64,000 bases of DNA from Blastomyces gilchristii SLH14081 (Eukaryota; Ascomycota; Eurotiomycetes; Onygenales; Ajellomycetaceae), in the NCBI RefSeq assembly GCF_000003855.2, contig NW_003101655.1, positions 558,001-622,000 of the forward strand, written 5' to 3'. Positions within the stretch are counted from its first letter, which is position 1, and every line of letters begins with the position of its first letter. This document shows positions 49,433-60,772 of this stretch, one piece after another. The notes below the pieces were generated by a model. The model was not told the DNA's origin and searched no databases. It saw only the letters and a list, made by a program, of their open reading frames with translations. Made by a program: the position numbers and the translations under genes.

Positions 49433-49497
49433 CCCCCCCTACCCCCACCTTGCCCCCCTGGTTCCCCCCTCCTCCCCAACCCTCCCTTTTTGCCTCT
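49433..49497 (+). promoter_or_regulatory. C-run cluster (G-quadruplex/i-motif potential) upstream of the STAND gene
   Basis: At least seven runs of three or more C within 65 bp, so the minus strand has matching G runs with short loops. It lies 316-380 bp before the predicted start at 49813. A promoter role is inferred from position only. Confidence 0.5.
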
Positions 49498-49812
49498 TTA
49501 CCCCTTTGCCCACCATAGCTGAATGGTGCATATGATATTTGTCACCTCTATGATCCTTACAAAAGCGTCATTAATCCACCCGAGGTAGTGAGAAACAAAA
49601 AGCTCATCCGGAAAAGGTCGCAAAAATTCAACTTGATATTCCTTACCCTATCCCTCTTGTTACACTACCCCAACTGCAACGCACAAGAGAGCACGCGCTT
49701 GGTTGATTACCACCTGCCCCTGAACATTCTGCAAGAATATTCGATGCATCAGTATTTTGGCTGGGGTATCTCCGGTTGAGTTCCCTGCTTTTCCATCTTC
49801 CTCAATATTCCC

Positions 49813-52800
49813 ATGCAGGCACCACGAGAAGGCCCAGATGGCAGACATGCCGCTCAATCGTCGTCGATTAATTTGAGCAACGTCATCCAAGTTCATCCCA
49901 ATGACAGAATGAGAGTTGAGGCGAGGTTAGTTCAAAGGTTATTCTACTCTCCCTCCGTGCAGGCTCATGTCATCTGTTCAGTGTGATCTCTATCCCCGGC
50001 TACCACACTCCACCAGTCAGCAAGTGGGGCGTCGATGATGAACTGTATAGGGCGGCGATAGCTGTGGATTCCGTCTCGCGTTTGCACATATATATCTATC
50101 GACCAGCATATGCCTCACCTGACCACTTTTCGTGGGAGAATTTCCTCAGGGCAGGAAGTGACTTGGCGGAGCACTTGGCCCAACTTTCGACTGAGGTAGG
50201 TATTGCGATAGACCCTAGCGCTGGCCTAGAAGACGTCCATCACGTAGTGTTATAATACTAACAGATCAACAGTTTCCACAACGGCCAATTATCTTCATTG
50301 CCCATTCTCTCGGGGGCGTGCTCCTCAAGAAGGTATATATCATGTTGTTTCTCTGTTTGACAAGTGGTTCACATTGTGGATTAACAACCAAAAGGCGTTA
50401 TTCTTAGTGCATCAAAACCTACAAGATCCGAGGTTCAAGTTAGTCGTAGGCTGCTTATCAGGTATTTTATTCTTGGGAACGCCTCATGGTGGGGTCACGG
50501 ATGAAGATACATTACTGCGTCACAATCGGATCCTGCACAAGTGCGCAAAGATCGCAACGCATAAAAGGAAACTCCCAACCTCGGATATCTTCCAATTAGC
50601 AAATTTGGCCGTTAGGTTCGAGCAAATTTCTTCTATTCCTCTCCTGTCCGTATTTGAATGTGGGCATCGCCTGTCTTGTATGCAACGGCTTCTCGGGACA
50701 AAACAGGTAAGAAAAAGCAGAATGCGATTTCGGCGAGACTCGGATCAATTTTCTTACCCTTTGGTAACTAGGCACTTGTTGACGAACAAACCGCTACTAT
50801 ATCGTCCAGCATGGAGCGCCTATTTGGGGTACATCTTTCTCACAAAGAGCTCTGTAAGCTGTCTTTGCTCACGGATCAAAATTATTCAGCAAGAGATTTT
50901 CTTCGTACCTTATTCGAAGATGTAACCAGTAAGTTGGGAGAAGCCACTGGGCAATATTTCTAGCTCTAGGCGCTAGTTAACGGTTAACTAACTAACCAAT
51001 GATTGCTAAGCAAATGAAAAATGGGCTGTACGCTGCGTAAAGAGTGGTCAACAAATGGTTTCTCAATCCCCTGTGACGTCGAATCCACTCAACCCGCTAA
51101 ACCTTGCTGACATTGAACTACTTGGGATAACCAGGAAATTGACCTTCACTTCAGAAAAGGGCTCGCACGTGTATAAAGGTTCCGGCAAATCAACTCACCA
51201 GATTCCACGTCGCTTACTCCTCCTCTCGCCAAATTCAGAGCGACTCCTAAGCGGTAGAAAATGCCGCCTTCCCTGCTTTTCACTAGCCGGGTACCCACCA
51301 AACCGGGACTTCGTTGGTCGAAAAGACATACTTGATCTCATGGACAAGCATCTCCTTCCGCGCGAAATGCCAGACTCAGGAAATGTTCACAGCACTCGCC
51401 TTTTTGCAATTTGTGGCATGGGTGGGGTTGGAAAGACTGATATCGCGATTCAATACGCCTACTCTAGGAAGGAAAAATTCGGGGCTATCTTTTGGCTCGA
51501 GGCAGGGGGCGTATCACAGCTGGTATCCGATTTTGGTAGAATTCCAACTCAGCTAGGGCTTGAAGGTCCAGATGAAGCCCAAGATCTTGAAAATAGCAAA
51601 GAGATAGCCAAGGCCTGGTTGAACAAAGCTAATAGGAATGAAAATCAAGAAGGCGGAGCGGAAGAGAACTCCTTTTGGTTATTGATCTTTGATAATGCTG
51701 ACAACCTGGATATCATTGCCGACTACCTGCCATACGATGGAAATGGTTCAGTGTTGATAACGAGTCGGGATCCCTTTGCCAAAACACACTTCCGCTCGGA
51801 TGGATCTGGCATTGACTTGGATCCGCTTTCAACAGTTGAGGCGGCCACTCTTCTCCGTAAGCTAGCTAAAGGATCCACGGAGATTGAGGATGAAGATGAG
51901 TTGGCAGCCTCAACCGAGGTAGCTACCCAATTTGGTGGTCTGCCATTAGCCATGACACAAATGGCGGGGTTTATTCGCAAGAGACACCTTTCAATCCGAG
52001 AATATGTAAATTTATTTGCCTCTGACGCTCAATATGTGGAGACACGTAATGTTAGCAATGCCGAACAGGAATATCGATACGGATACACGCTTGCCACCAC
52101 TTACAATTTTCGGGATCTTAAACGGCACGCTAAGAAGCTTCTACAATCCCTTGCCTTCATGAACCCGGATCGGATCCGGGAAGATATATATATAGATCCT
52201 CAAAGGTCCAGGGACCAAGGTAGCGGTTTGTGGGTAGCATCAACTTTTGAGAGCGCCCGTTATGAGCTCCTATCATCCTCCATCATCAAACGGAATGTTA
52301 GCAGGAAGGAATTATGGATTCATCGGGTAATCCAAGCAGAGGTCCGAACAGGCATGGACGCCCAACAGTGCTACCAAACCTTTAAAGAGGATCTGTATCT
52401 CCTTTCAGAGATCTGGCCTCCGGGTGATCTTTGCAGGCAGGCAAGGGAGCGTTGGGCATTGTGCGAAGATTTATTCCCGCACCTAGAACGGCTTTACCAA
52501 ATCTACATTGAGTACTCTCAAGCCTGGGCAAGATTTCCGGTAGATCCGGCGTTTCCCATCCTTTTAAATGAGGCCGCAGTGTAAGAACTCATGCCATGCC
52601 CCATATAGCATACAGCTTACAGTATAAAATTAACATAGCGAACAAGAAATAAACGCTAATGGCCCGTCTTAGCTACCTCCACGAGCGAGGCTTCTCCCAC
52701 GAAGGGAAAGCATACTTGACATTGGCGCTTGACTTGTGCGGCCGAGATAATATCCTCCAAGAACCTCTAGTCAGCGATATGCATCTTACTATGGGTGCCC

Positions 52801-53809
52801 TGTCAAATGAGACGAATGACGCCCAGTCATGCCTAGAACACAATATTATTTGTCTTACACGACGTAAGGCTGAAGCAGGGAAGAACAATAAGCCAGATCT
52901 AAGGTTTGCCTTTGCTCATAGCCAGCTTGGTATCGCATACATGATGATCGGAAAGTTTGCCCTCGCCACGGAATATTTCAAACAATGCATCGAGATGATT
53001 AAGGGGCTTGATGTGGACGTGGACGAATTTGGTTTCCCCGTTTGCAACCTCGGATTAGCATACTGGGTTCAAGGAGAACTCGATGCTGCGGACGAGACCC
53101 TGACAGACCTATTGATGCAGCGCGAGAAGAGGCATGGAAAGTTAGACAGAGTTTCTTACAAGTAGGTTTGAGACCTATAAATTTGCATGATAGTGATTTA
53201 AAAATCATTTACGCCCGTGACCTTTGGTGTTTATAACGTCGGATGCTGATAGATCACGTTCAGAACGGGCAGGGTTCTTCAGGCCCTTGGAAATGTAAAG
53301 AACAGCAAAGCCGCGCGACTCGCAGCGGATGGAAATCATGAAAGCGCCAAGAGACTCTGGGATGAGGCATTCAACATACACTCAGAATGCCTCAAACAGT
53401 ATGAGTCAACTTTGGGAAAATTCAACCATCGGACAGCGGACGCTTGCCACAAGCTAGCTGAACATCATATTCGATACAAGCAACACGACTTAGCACAGTA
53501 AGTACATCTTCCGTTATCGTAATTAAGATGTTCGGATGATTCCTAACAACAAATAATATTGCCAGGGATTACCTTGATCGGGCTATGAGTATCTGGGGCG
53601 ATCGGCAATGGTTTAGAAATGAGTCAGCCCGCTCATCGTTCCTCAGAGGTGTTCATCTCCTGTCAATGGGTGGCGAAGAGAACAAAAAGAAAGGAAAGTG
53701 GTGGGTAGAGCGGGCAAAACTACTTCGGAAACAGATACTCCCAGATGAAAGGCCAAGAGAGCTGCGAACTGTAGACTTCGATAATCTTGTTTGCTTTTGG
53801 TCGGTCTGA
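49813..53809 (+). CDS. STAND/NLR-like protein: serine-hydrolase fold, NB-ARC, TPR; 9 exons, 1130 aa
   Basis: Exons 49813-49925, 49982-50195, 50273-50332, 50395-50706, 50772-50928, 51011-52580, 52673-53161, 53264-53497, 53566-53809 (3,393 nt). The N-terminus (about residues 35-230) is an alpha/beta-hydrolase fold of SERAC1/DUF676 type: VISIPGYH, the nucleophile elbow IAHSLGG (Ser121) and LGTPHGG. The NB-ARC ATPase follows: GRKDIL linker, P-loop GMGGVGKT (421-428), Walker B LLIFDNADN (509-517), GSVLITSRD (531-539), GLPLAM (595-600). The C-terminus (from about 810) has TPR-like helices. Fungal proteins of this build are NOD-like receptors tied to heterokaryon incompatibility and self/non-self recognition, with the TPRs as sensor and the hydrolase as likely effector. 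No frameshift; an extra intron near 51170-51290 cannot be excluded. Confidence 0.9.
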
Positions 53810-53924
53810 CGTGCATTTCTGTCCTTCTTTATTTATTCTTGTTCTTTATCTTTATTTTTTCCACGCCATACTATCTATCTTTCCTCATTATCAAACATGG
53901 GGGAACTCCGTACTGTCTGCCTAT

Positions 53925-55298
53925 CTAAAAGTAACCCAAGAACTTCTGTCTGCGCTCCTCATCGGTCATCTTCGAGAAATATTCCACTTCCTTCTCCTTA
54001 ACCTTGACGTATTGAGAGAACAACTCCGCTCCAACCCAATTTTGTATCTCTTTGTCATCCTTGGCATAGTCCAAGGATACCTCCAATTCTTTCGGCATAC
54101 GTTCTGTGATTCCAAAGGCTCGGAGCTGCCGCTCAGCTTCTTCAAAAGTGAGTGCTGACGGGACAACCTGGCAGTCACGCACCGACAATATGATGTTTTG
54201 CTTCATACCATCCATCCCAGCTGAGAGCATAACAGCCGTGAAAAGATACATGTTGGCAGTGATATCCAAGAATCTAAGTTCCCAACGGTTTGGACCAAAT
54301 TGGCGGATAGGAAAGTCTTTGTTATGTGTCCCCCAAGCTATCCATTCTCCTGCACAGTCCCCAGCTACTCGGTGGTAACTATCATAGTTTGCCAGACCAA
54401 ATGCGCAAAGAGCTTTCAATTTATTCAGTACACCGGCTAAGAAACAGGGGGCATTTGGCGCAGGATTGATAGAAAGATGGACGTGGCAGCCATTTCGTGG
54501 GCCGTTAAAAACCGGTCTTGGGGTCATCGTAGCCTGTAGGCCATGACGGATACATATAGTGCGAATTGTCTCCTGAGTCATCATGAGAGCATCAATAGCT
54601 TGAATCGGTGCAAGTGGCGATAGTGCAACCTCGAACTGATTTATAGTTTCTGTGTGGAAGTGATATATTTCAATCCCTGACAGTTCCAATGAGGCAACAA
54701 TCTCCTCCATAATAACCAAATTTTCAGTTCGGAGGCCAGCTGTCATGGAACTGCCAACCAGCCGATCGAAGGATTGTGCGAGGTTGGAGGATTCATCAAG
54801 AAGGACGAACTCAATTTCGAAACCCATCAGCAGTGTCGATTGGTACTGGGCTTCGAACGCAGCCAACACTTCATACAGAAAATTTCTTGGGCACCTTGCA
54901 AGAGGGTTTGTCAGGCCAAGGTGGGAGGTATAACACATGACGGACGCATGCGCTGGAGCGAACCCGCAGACCATAAGCGTTCCCCAGTCCGGGCGCAAGT
55001 TCCAGTCTTCAATTCCATCAGGGAAGCACCGTGGTTCAGTCGATATAGGTAGGACCATGCAATTTTGAGCGAGTTGACAGCAGTCCGTCCCACTCGCGAT
55101 GCGAAAGCATCGAGGTTTGGTGGTTATTCGGGTACGTAATACTCCAGAGTAATCGACCCATTGGAGGCGAATGAATTTGATATCGGGGTGAGCGTCGAAG
55201 AACTTTTCCACAACTTCTGCGGCCATTATATTGGGAAGCGGTCCACACTTTAGAGCTAAGTGGGTTGGATATAAATAATGATATATTTTGGTGGGCAA
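53925..55298 (-). CDS. Glutamine-synthetase-fold ligase (FluG C-terminus type), 457 aa
   Basis: Single exon. N-terminal beta-grasp (KFIRLQWVDYSGVLRTR, residues 41-57) and C-terminal catalytic domain with metal/ATP motifs GFEIEF (159-164), QFEVAL (221-226), GCHVHLSI (270-277), EWIAWGTHNKDF (318-329) and RWELRFLD (338-345). Class I/III-type glutamine synthetases without an adenylylation loop join glutamate to ammonia or to amines. Fungal members include the C-terminal half of FluG and gamma-glutamyl-amine ligases, so the substrate is open. Met25 (55226) is an alternative start and fits family N-termini better. It ends 115 bp from the stop of the convergent STAND gene. Confidence 0.9.
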   Translation of the reverse strand: MPTKIYHYLYPTHLALKCGPLPNIMAAEVVEKFFDAHPDIKFIRLQWVDYSGVLRTRITTKPRCFRIASGTDCCQLAQNCMVLPISTEPRCFPDGIEDWNLRPDWGTLMVCGFAPAHASVMCYTSHLGLTNPLARCPRNFLYEVLAAFEAQYQSTLLMGFEIEFVLLDESSNLAQSFDRLVGSSMTAGLRTENLVIMEEIVASLELSGIEIYHFHTETINQFEVALSPLAPIQAIDALMMTQETIRTICIRHGLQATMTPRPVFNGPRNGCHVHLSINPAPNAPCFLAGVLNKLKALCAFGLANYDSYHRVAGDCAGEWIAWGTHNKDFPIRQFGPNRWELRFLDITANMYLFTAVMLSAGMDGMKQNIILSVRDCQVVPSALTFEEAERQLRAFGITERMPKELEVSLDYAKDDKEIQNWVGAELFSQYVKVKEKEVEYFSKMTDEERRQKFLGYF

Positions 55299-55819
55299 CT
55301 TTGCTTTAATGATGATTAAACTAATTAAGAAAGCAGGGTCCTGGGTAGCAATAGGGTGTTTTTTCTCTTTTGTTTTCTCCTTTTCTCTTGCTTTTGATAA
55401 AAGAGGGCCTTTATCACCAATATTAACTAAGTTACTGTGAACATGGTCAGGATAGGATCGGAATGACTAACAGCCTCACCAACAAGGGTCGGCCCGAGAT
55501 CAGGACCCCACCTTCCTATTCTGGCCGAGGTTGGGGCTCCATTTTTCAGCACCCCCAGGTATGTAAGAATGAAGGCGAAGTGCAAGGTATGAGATGGTGC
55601 ATAATCTAGCCTGGGAGTATCCTTCAGCCAAGAACCTACCAGCAGCGAACATGTCAGAGTAAAACATCTTCCTCGGAGTAGAACTTTTAGGTACGTACAT
55701 TGCAGAGGCGAGATGGCACCATATCAGCATGCACACCGTATGAGTGTGGTGACCAGCCTGCGTGGCAAGAAGCATGCCTGCGTGCCTCTATTGCGCGGGT
55801 CTTAGCACCCACACCTTTC
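55299..55819. promoter_or_regulatory. Intergenic, upstream of the glutamine-synthetase-like gene
   Basis: About 520 bp between the OPT stop and the ligase start, both on the minus strand. It must hold the OPT 3' end and the ligase promoter. A T/TTTTCTC pyrimidine stretch lies at 55358-55390 (A/G-rich on the gene's strand). No gene seen. Confidence 0.55.
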
Positions 55820-58261
55820 CTACATGCTCTTAACATGGGCTGCAGTAAGGGCGAGGGTAACAAGGCTTGAGATAGACTCCCCCAACACCAATCCACTAGC
55901 AAGGAATATCATATCGCCTTCACTTTCCCCGCTCCTAACTTTACGAAGCCAGAATGTAAGACCCCCAATGACACGTGTGATGGTAAAAGACGGTACATTG
56001 TAAATTCCTAGTAAACAATTAGTGTTGTTCGCTGCACTTACGGGATGGGGGCATAAAAAAGTGTGACTATGAAATACGACCGAAAGAAAAAGTATAGGAA
56101 AAAAGAAAAAAGAAAAAGGCAGCAGACCAATGGCCAATGATACCCCACTGGGAATTAGCTTTTGCCACCATCGAGTTTCATATCGCATCTTGACTATCGT
56201 AATCAGCATGGAGAGAATAGCAGCTCCCAAAGCAAACGGCGCAACTCCTTCCGGCAGACCCTGACCCATCACTAGCCTTGCCGTACTAAGGACAAGGTAT
56301 GATGATGGGACCCTGAATAGAGGTCCCGGTATGGGATATTGTGACGCATAGAGTTTGTATATGCCGCACGATATGAGAGCGCCGAATAGAGAGCCGATGA
56401 TTTGCCCATAAGTTTGCGCTCGTGGATGTGCTCCAACGAGACTTCCGATTTTGAAGTCGAAGGAAATATCCCCTGCTTGGTTTGCACCTGCTTGTGCGAG
56501 GGCGGCGGATAAGAGGCTGATAATTATGCCATTCGCGTTGGAATGGGGTATTAATGTCGCAAAGACTAACTGCGATACTAAGGAATGATGTGAGCGATCG
56601 TAGATACTTAATGAAGAGGGGTTGCATACCCAAGGCGCTTTCGGGATTATAATCCGTCTCCGCTAAAGATCGTATACCTATCACTGCCATTGGGAGTGAT
56701 AGAGCTATTGCCAGGATAGTGTGGTACCATGTTATAAAGTTCCCGAAAGTGAAATTTATCGCCAGGATGCAAATGACGACGGAAACTAAGAACCCCAACC
56801 CCAACGCTCGAGATGTGATAGGGCTGTCAGACAAATGAACCCTTTCCCCTTTTAACGGCGACCACCGATTCGATGACCGGTCCACCACTTGAGAATCACA
56901 GAATTGAGGTGTCTCAAAGTCGTCATGAGTTGGCACAGTCTGATATCGACCTCGAGGAGGCCGTGGGTATGTCACAGAGTCGTTCTTGCTTCGCAGAGCA
57001 TCCAGCTGCCTTTGGGAGGCGTCCGCTGGAGAAAAAAATACTTCCAAAAAGGCCGGACAATAAACCAGGAAAGTTTGACGGAAGCGTCTGCGAATAACGC
57101 GGCCAAGCTGACCCATATAATCCACCCTCTTGACCCGGTTTCCCAGTCATCCACGTCACCGGGGGCCCAGCCTTGGTGTTTGGCATATGGCGACAAAATT
57201 CCCCAGCCAATAATGGCGCCGATAAACATGTGCAACGGAATTATGGGCCCTGTGATAATTCCCTGTCCTAAGAAACCTGGAGAAAGGTCCATACTCCAAA
57301 GCCATTCACTCGCCGCATGCGATCCGAGAATGGGTAATTTCTTTAATATGGGTACGAAGTAGATAACAATGGTCTGAAGAAGTATATCAGCAGGAGGCCA
57401 CGCTGCGAAATTGAATAATACAGAAAATAGTCATACAAATATTCCAGATCCAGTAGCACCCTGGAAAAGGCGATTCATCCCAACCTTCCATCTCCCACCG
57501 CTCCCGTGCGCAAGTAGAAGTAGCCGCTCTTCCACAGGAGTTCCAGACTGCCCTGCTCTTGGATTTTCCTCTGTTAAGCTTGGGGACAATATGCCACCTG
57601 GAGCAGTTGAAAATTCGGGAGGCACGTGATGTATCGTGTTGATAAGATGCGCAGTTGCTTTGGCTCCGGGCCAGGGCAACGTCTCTCGCACAACGAAATG
57701 CTCCCGAAAAATCGATGCGAAGATCAGGCCGAAGAAACAAAGGCCAATTGACCAAAAAACAAGGCTTTCCCAAGCTATTCGTAGTGGGCCATTCTCCTCC
57801 GGGCCGATGAGATATTCAAGAGCTGGAATTATACCAACGAACCCAGCAGTTACTGGCATACATCCAGTAGCTGTGGCTACGCTGATAATTAAAACATTCT
57901 CAGCAGGCGTCAAAGGGCTTTCTATGCATCTTGAGAACAGTTTGAAGACGACAAATCCCAGAAGGCCCGAGACCATGGACATTTGACTGGCCACGCCAAT
58001 TCGGAGTCCATAGTAAGTGTTGGAGAGGTTGACCAGGACACCAATCAACAGGCCAGAAAGGAGGGCGCGTACGGTGAAGCTTCGATCCATGGCAGCAATT
58101 TCAATCATTTTCTCATAAAAACTGAAGCTGGCTTCAAAAACCGCTGCCAAAACTAGGCCTTTAAGTCCTTCAAGAAGGCCCAGAGAAGATTTTTTTTGCA
58201 TCAGAATCAGCGTTCTTGGCTCGGTAGTGGATGCGGCGACTGTAATTGGACAAGACATCAC
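55820..58261 (-). pseudogene. OPT-family oligopeptide transporter, in-frame TGA
   Basis: OPT proteins import small peptides or metal-chelates with protons across the plasma membrane (12-16 membrane segments). From ATG 58261 the frame has LSNTYYGLRIGVASQMSMVS, typical of the YSL/ISP4-like branch, and later QGIITGPIIPLHMFIGAIIG, then 'SNANGIIISLLSAALAQAG'. Three exons are clear at the 3' end: 55820-56007, 56128-56577 and 56630 to about 57000, with GT-AG introns 56008-56127 and 56578-56629. Two defects are visible. A TGA at 57431-57433 interrupts a region where the frame plainly continues (LFSVLFNFA). The frame shifts by one near 57000-57120, in a loop, through an unplaced intron or an indel. 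It is probably non-functional unless the TGA is read through or the assembly is wrong. Confidence 0.82.
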
Positions 58262-58867
58262 TGAAAGAAGCTAGACCTGAGGACCGATGACAGGGAGAAG
58301 AGGGCTGAATTTTTTATTCGCTGGAGGTTTTATAGCCAACGACATATATTTAAATAATATCAGCCCAGTCAATTCTGAAATTCTCAAATTTAAGAATTCC
58401 GAGCTGAAAACATATAGTTGAGTAAGACTGCGGGAATTTGGCGATGACTTGGACATACTCCGTACTGACTTGTGCCACGTTTAAATTACGGGTTAGTTAT
58501 TATACTAAATTATTTAACTATTTAAGCTTTAAATCGAATGCGCGGTACGGAGTACATTATATGTAACTGTACATATATCACATACAATAACAGCTGAACT
58601 GGCCTCCGTATCGGACTCCGTAGATGTAATATATTTTGAATGGTTCGTAATAATAAAATGCAATAGGTCACTGATGAGTTATCAATTAGAAGTATATCAG
58701 CAGCTGTAAGTTAACTCCTCACTACCAGACCTTTGTTGCTTCACTGTGAATACTAGGTCATTTAGGCTGCCTTCTGAAACAATAACACATAGCAGAACTC
58801 ACAGCCTTGTTCCATTCCATTTAACAGGAGGTAGAAGGTAGCAGATATCCCTTGCATAGCACACCAT
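58262..58867. promoter_or_regulatory. Divergent promoter region, OPT / CorA-like
   Basis: About 600 bp, AT-richer than the genes. TACGGAGTA-type words recur (near 58455, 58545-58556). No frame with recognisable motifs. Confidence 0.5.
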
Positions 58868-60580
58868 ATGTCCGACTGCCGGGGTAAATAAAATCTTTTA
58901 TATCTTTCAAGTGGTATATTTTGCTCTTGATACTGATTATGAGCAGCAGGAAGAAAATTCCGGCGGGAGGTCGAAGCCCTTTCCCAGCAGTCGAGTCAGC
59001 GCAATGTTTACCCTAGGCCGGATCTTTACATCCTCGACAAATATCTAAAGTCTTCACCCAATTCAAGATTTGCTCCAAATGATCCAAATATCTCCTCGAC
59101 AGCAACCGACGAAGGTGTTACTAGCAACTTCGTAGTGATGCATGACATAAAAGAAGGCACGAACGCAGCCTTCGGGTCAAAACCACATGATATAGACAAC
59201 TTTGCGTTGGTACCGAAAAAGAAGCCACACCTGTTATTCATGCGAGGCTATGGCTCAACCCAGTGGTTGGCAACTATTGGAGAGATATACAAAATTAACC
59301 CTGAGCTATATCGACGACATCTTAGTTTCGAGCCATTTTCATCGGGAACCCAGGAATTTTACTCGTCACCCGCCCTCCCATCGTCCTCAGTTCGAATTTT
59401 CGACTTGACCATTTCAACTGTTTACTGTCGAAATGTTGCAGACACTGCCTATGAGCCTGAGGATCTACAAGAAGCACGTAAGCTTCAGGCGCGAGCGTTG
59501 GATCAATATTTCAAACAGTTCTGTGATAGGGTGCAATTGGCGGACTCCGTAGTGCGGAAATGTTTGCTGCTGAGCAAACGAGAATACGTTTTAGAACAAA
59601 CGATAACAATTGAGGTACGGCACCGAGAGGAAACTTGCCACGCTATCGTGTGGCTTGATAGCGGGAAGGATCTCTCCCACAGCGTCCAGGGGCCATGGAG
59701 TCCACTCTCCGGTACCCGGCCCTGGGAGACACGCTTCGTTCCAGTAATAGTACATCAAGCAGTCGACGCTCGATCTCATTCAACACTAGATAGATCTGAG
59801 CCGGTAATGGGATCCAGGTCCGTCCCGACTTCAAGTGAAAACAACCCCCCCCCAAGCAGACAAGAGACGGAGTGGAGAGCCGCACAAAACATCTGCCTAC
59901 TTCCATTTCAATACGGATCAATGATCGATCGGGAAGTTGCTGAACAAGATGCATTGTACGCCGTCAGCGAGGTCTTCCAGTTCGCTGCATCTTCAGAACT
60001 CCAGTTTCTAAACCTTCTTCACGGCCGTATTAAGCACGAGCTCTCCTTCACGGGTGAGCAGCAGAAGATGGGTCGTCGCAACGACGCTGTCTCGTTGCTA
60101 AATCTGAGATTCATAAAGACGCAGCTCATATCGCACGCTCAACGCCTCGCCGAAACCGTCAGAACTCTGGAAACTTGCGATTTGCTAGGCTGGCAGCGCG
60201 ATCAAGAATCTCCCAAAGCACAACAAAGAGCCCGCCTACTGCTCAGCGACTTTGGGTACCTACTCCAGCGTGCGGAGGGGTTGGCTAGGGAGTGTGACTC
60301 TGGCATTGATACACTGGTCAATAGTTCCATACTGGAAGAGTCGAGGCGGTCCACAGAGAATGCTATAAGAGTTCAGAAACTTACGGTCCTAGCTACCATC
60401 TTTATTCCTTTATCGTTCGTTTGCACAGTTTGGGGTATGAACTTCCAAGAGCTGGGCTCGGGTACCCAGCCTGTTTGGATGTGGTTTGTTACAGCAGGGC
60501 CGGTCATTTTGGTTTCCTTGCTTATGTATCATTTTGATACTTTGATACACCTTCTTCGTACGACATTTGGGCCGGATTGA
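58868..60580 (+). CDS. CorA-like divalent-cation transporter, 2 exons, 549 aa
   Basis: Exon 1 58868-58883 (only 16 nt: M-S-D-C-R), intron 58884-58946, exon 2 58947-60580; total 1,650 nt, in frame. CorA proteins are pentameric Mg2+ channels with a large cytosolic N-domain and two C-terminal membrane segments joined by a Gly-Met-Asn loop. Here IFIPLSFVCTVWGMNF carries GMN at 502-504, followed by a second hydrophobic segment (WMWFVTAGPVILVSLLMY). The preceding long helical region (about 400-490) matches the stalk. The N-domain is of the divergent fungal type, so the ion is uncertain. The micro-exon start was chosen because exon 2 is open well upstream of its first Met and no other ATG joins in phase. 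Confidence 0.85.
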
Positions 60581-60644
60581 TAGATTTAACTTACAGAGAA
60601 AGATCCATGTGCTTGGAGTAATTTTGTGCGAATTATTTACTGTT

Positions 60645-60772
60645 CATTATTATTATTATTATTATTCTTCAATTATAGATGTATGCAGTCAAGCACTATG
60701 ATATCTAGTTACCTGAGAACTTTCAATTCTCAGGGTTTTTCTAATATCTATACAGCTAATTATTATACATTT
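60645..60772 (-). mobile_element. LINE 3' end, 128-bp fragment
   Basis: (ATT)n tail at the left, then the reverse of the LINE 3' end (compare 33757-33870). It stops within the 3' UTR and is joined directly to an oppositely oriented LINE 5' end. Confidence 0.88.

Noticed and set aside
51170..51290. An additional intron in the large STAND exon
   Set aside because: The frame reads through without a stop and the visible GT/AG pairs are too short or out of phase; left unspliced but not excluded.
56889..57362. 157-codon plus-strand open frame over the OPT gene
   Set aside because: Antisense shadow of transporter exons; its peptide has no domain signal.
57398..57431. 34-nt GT..AG intron as the explanation of the OPT stop
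   Set aside because: Too short for this organism's introns, and removing it shifts a frame that is open on both sides.
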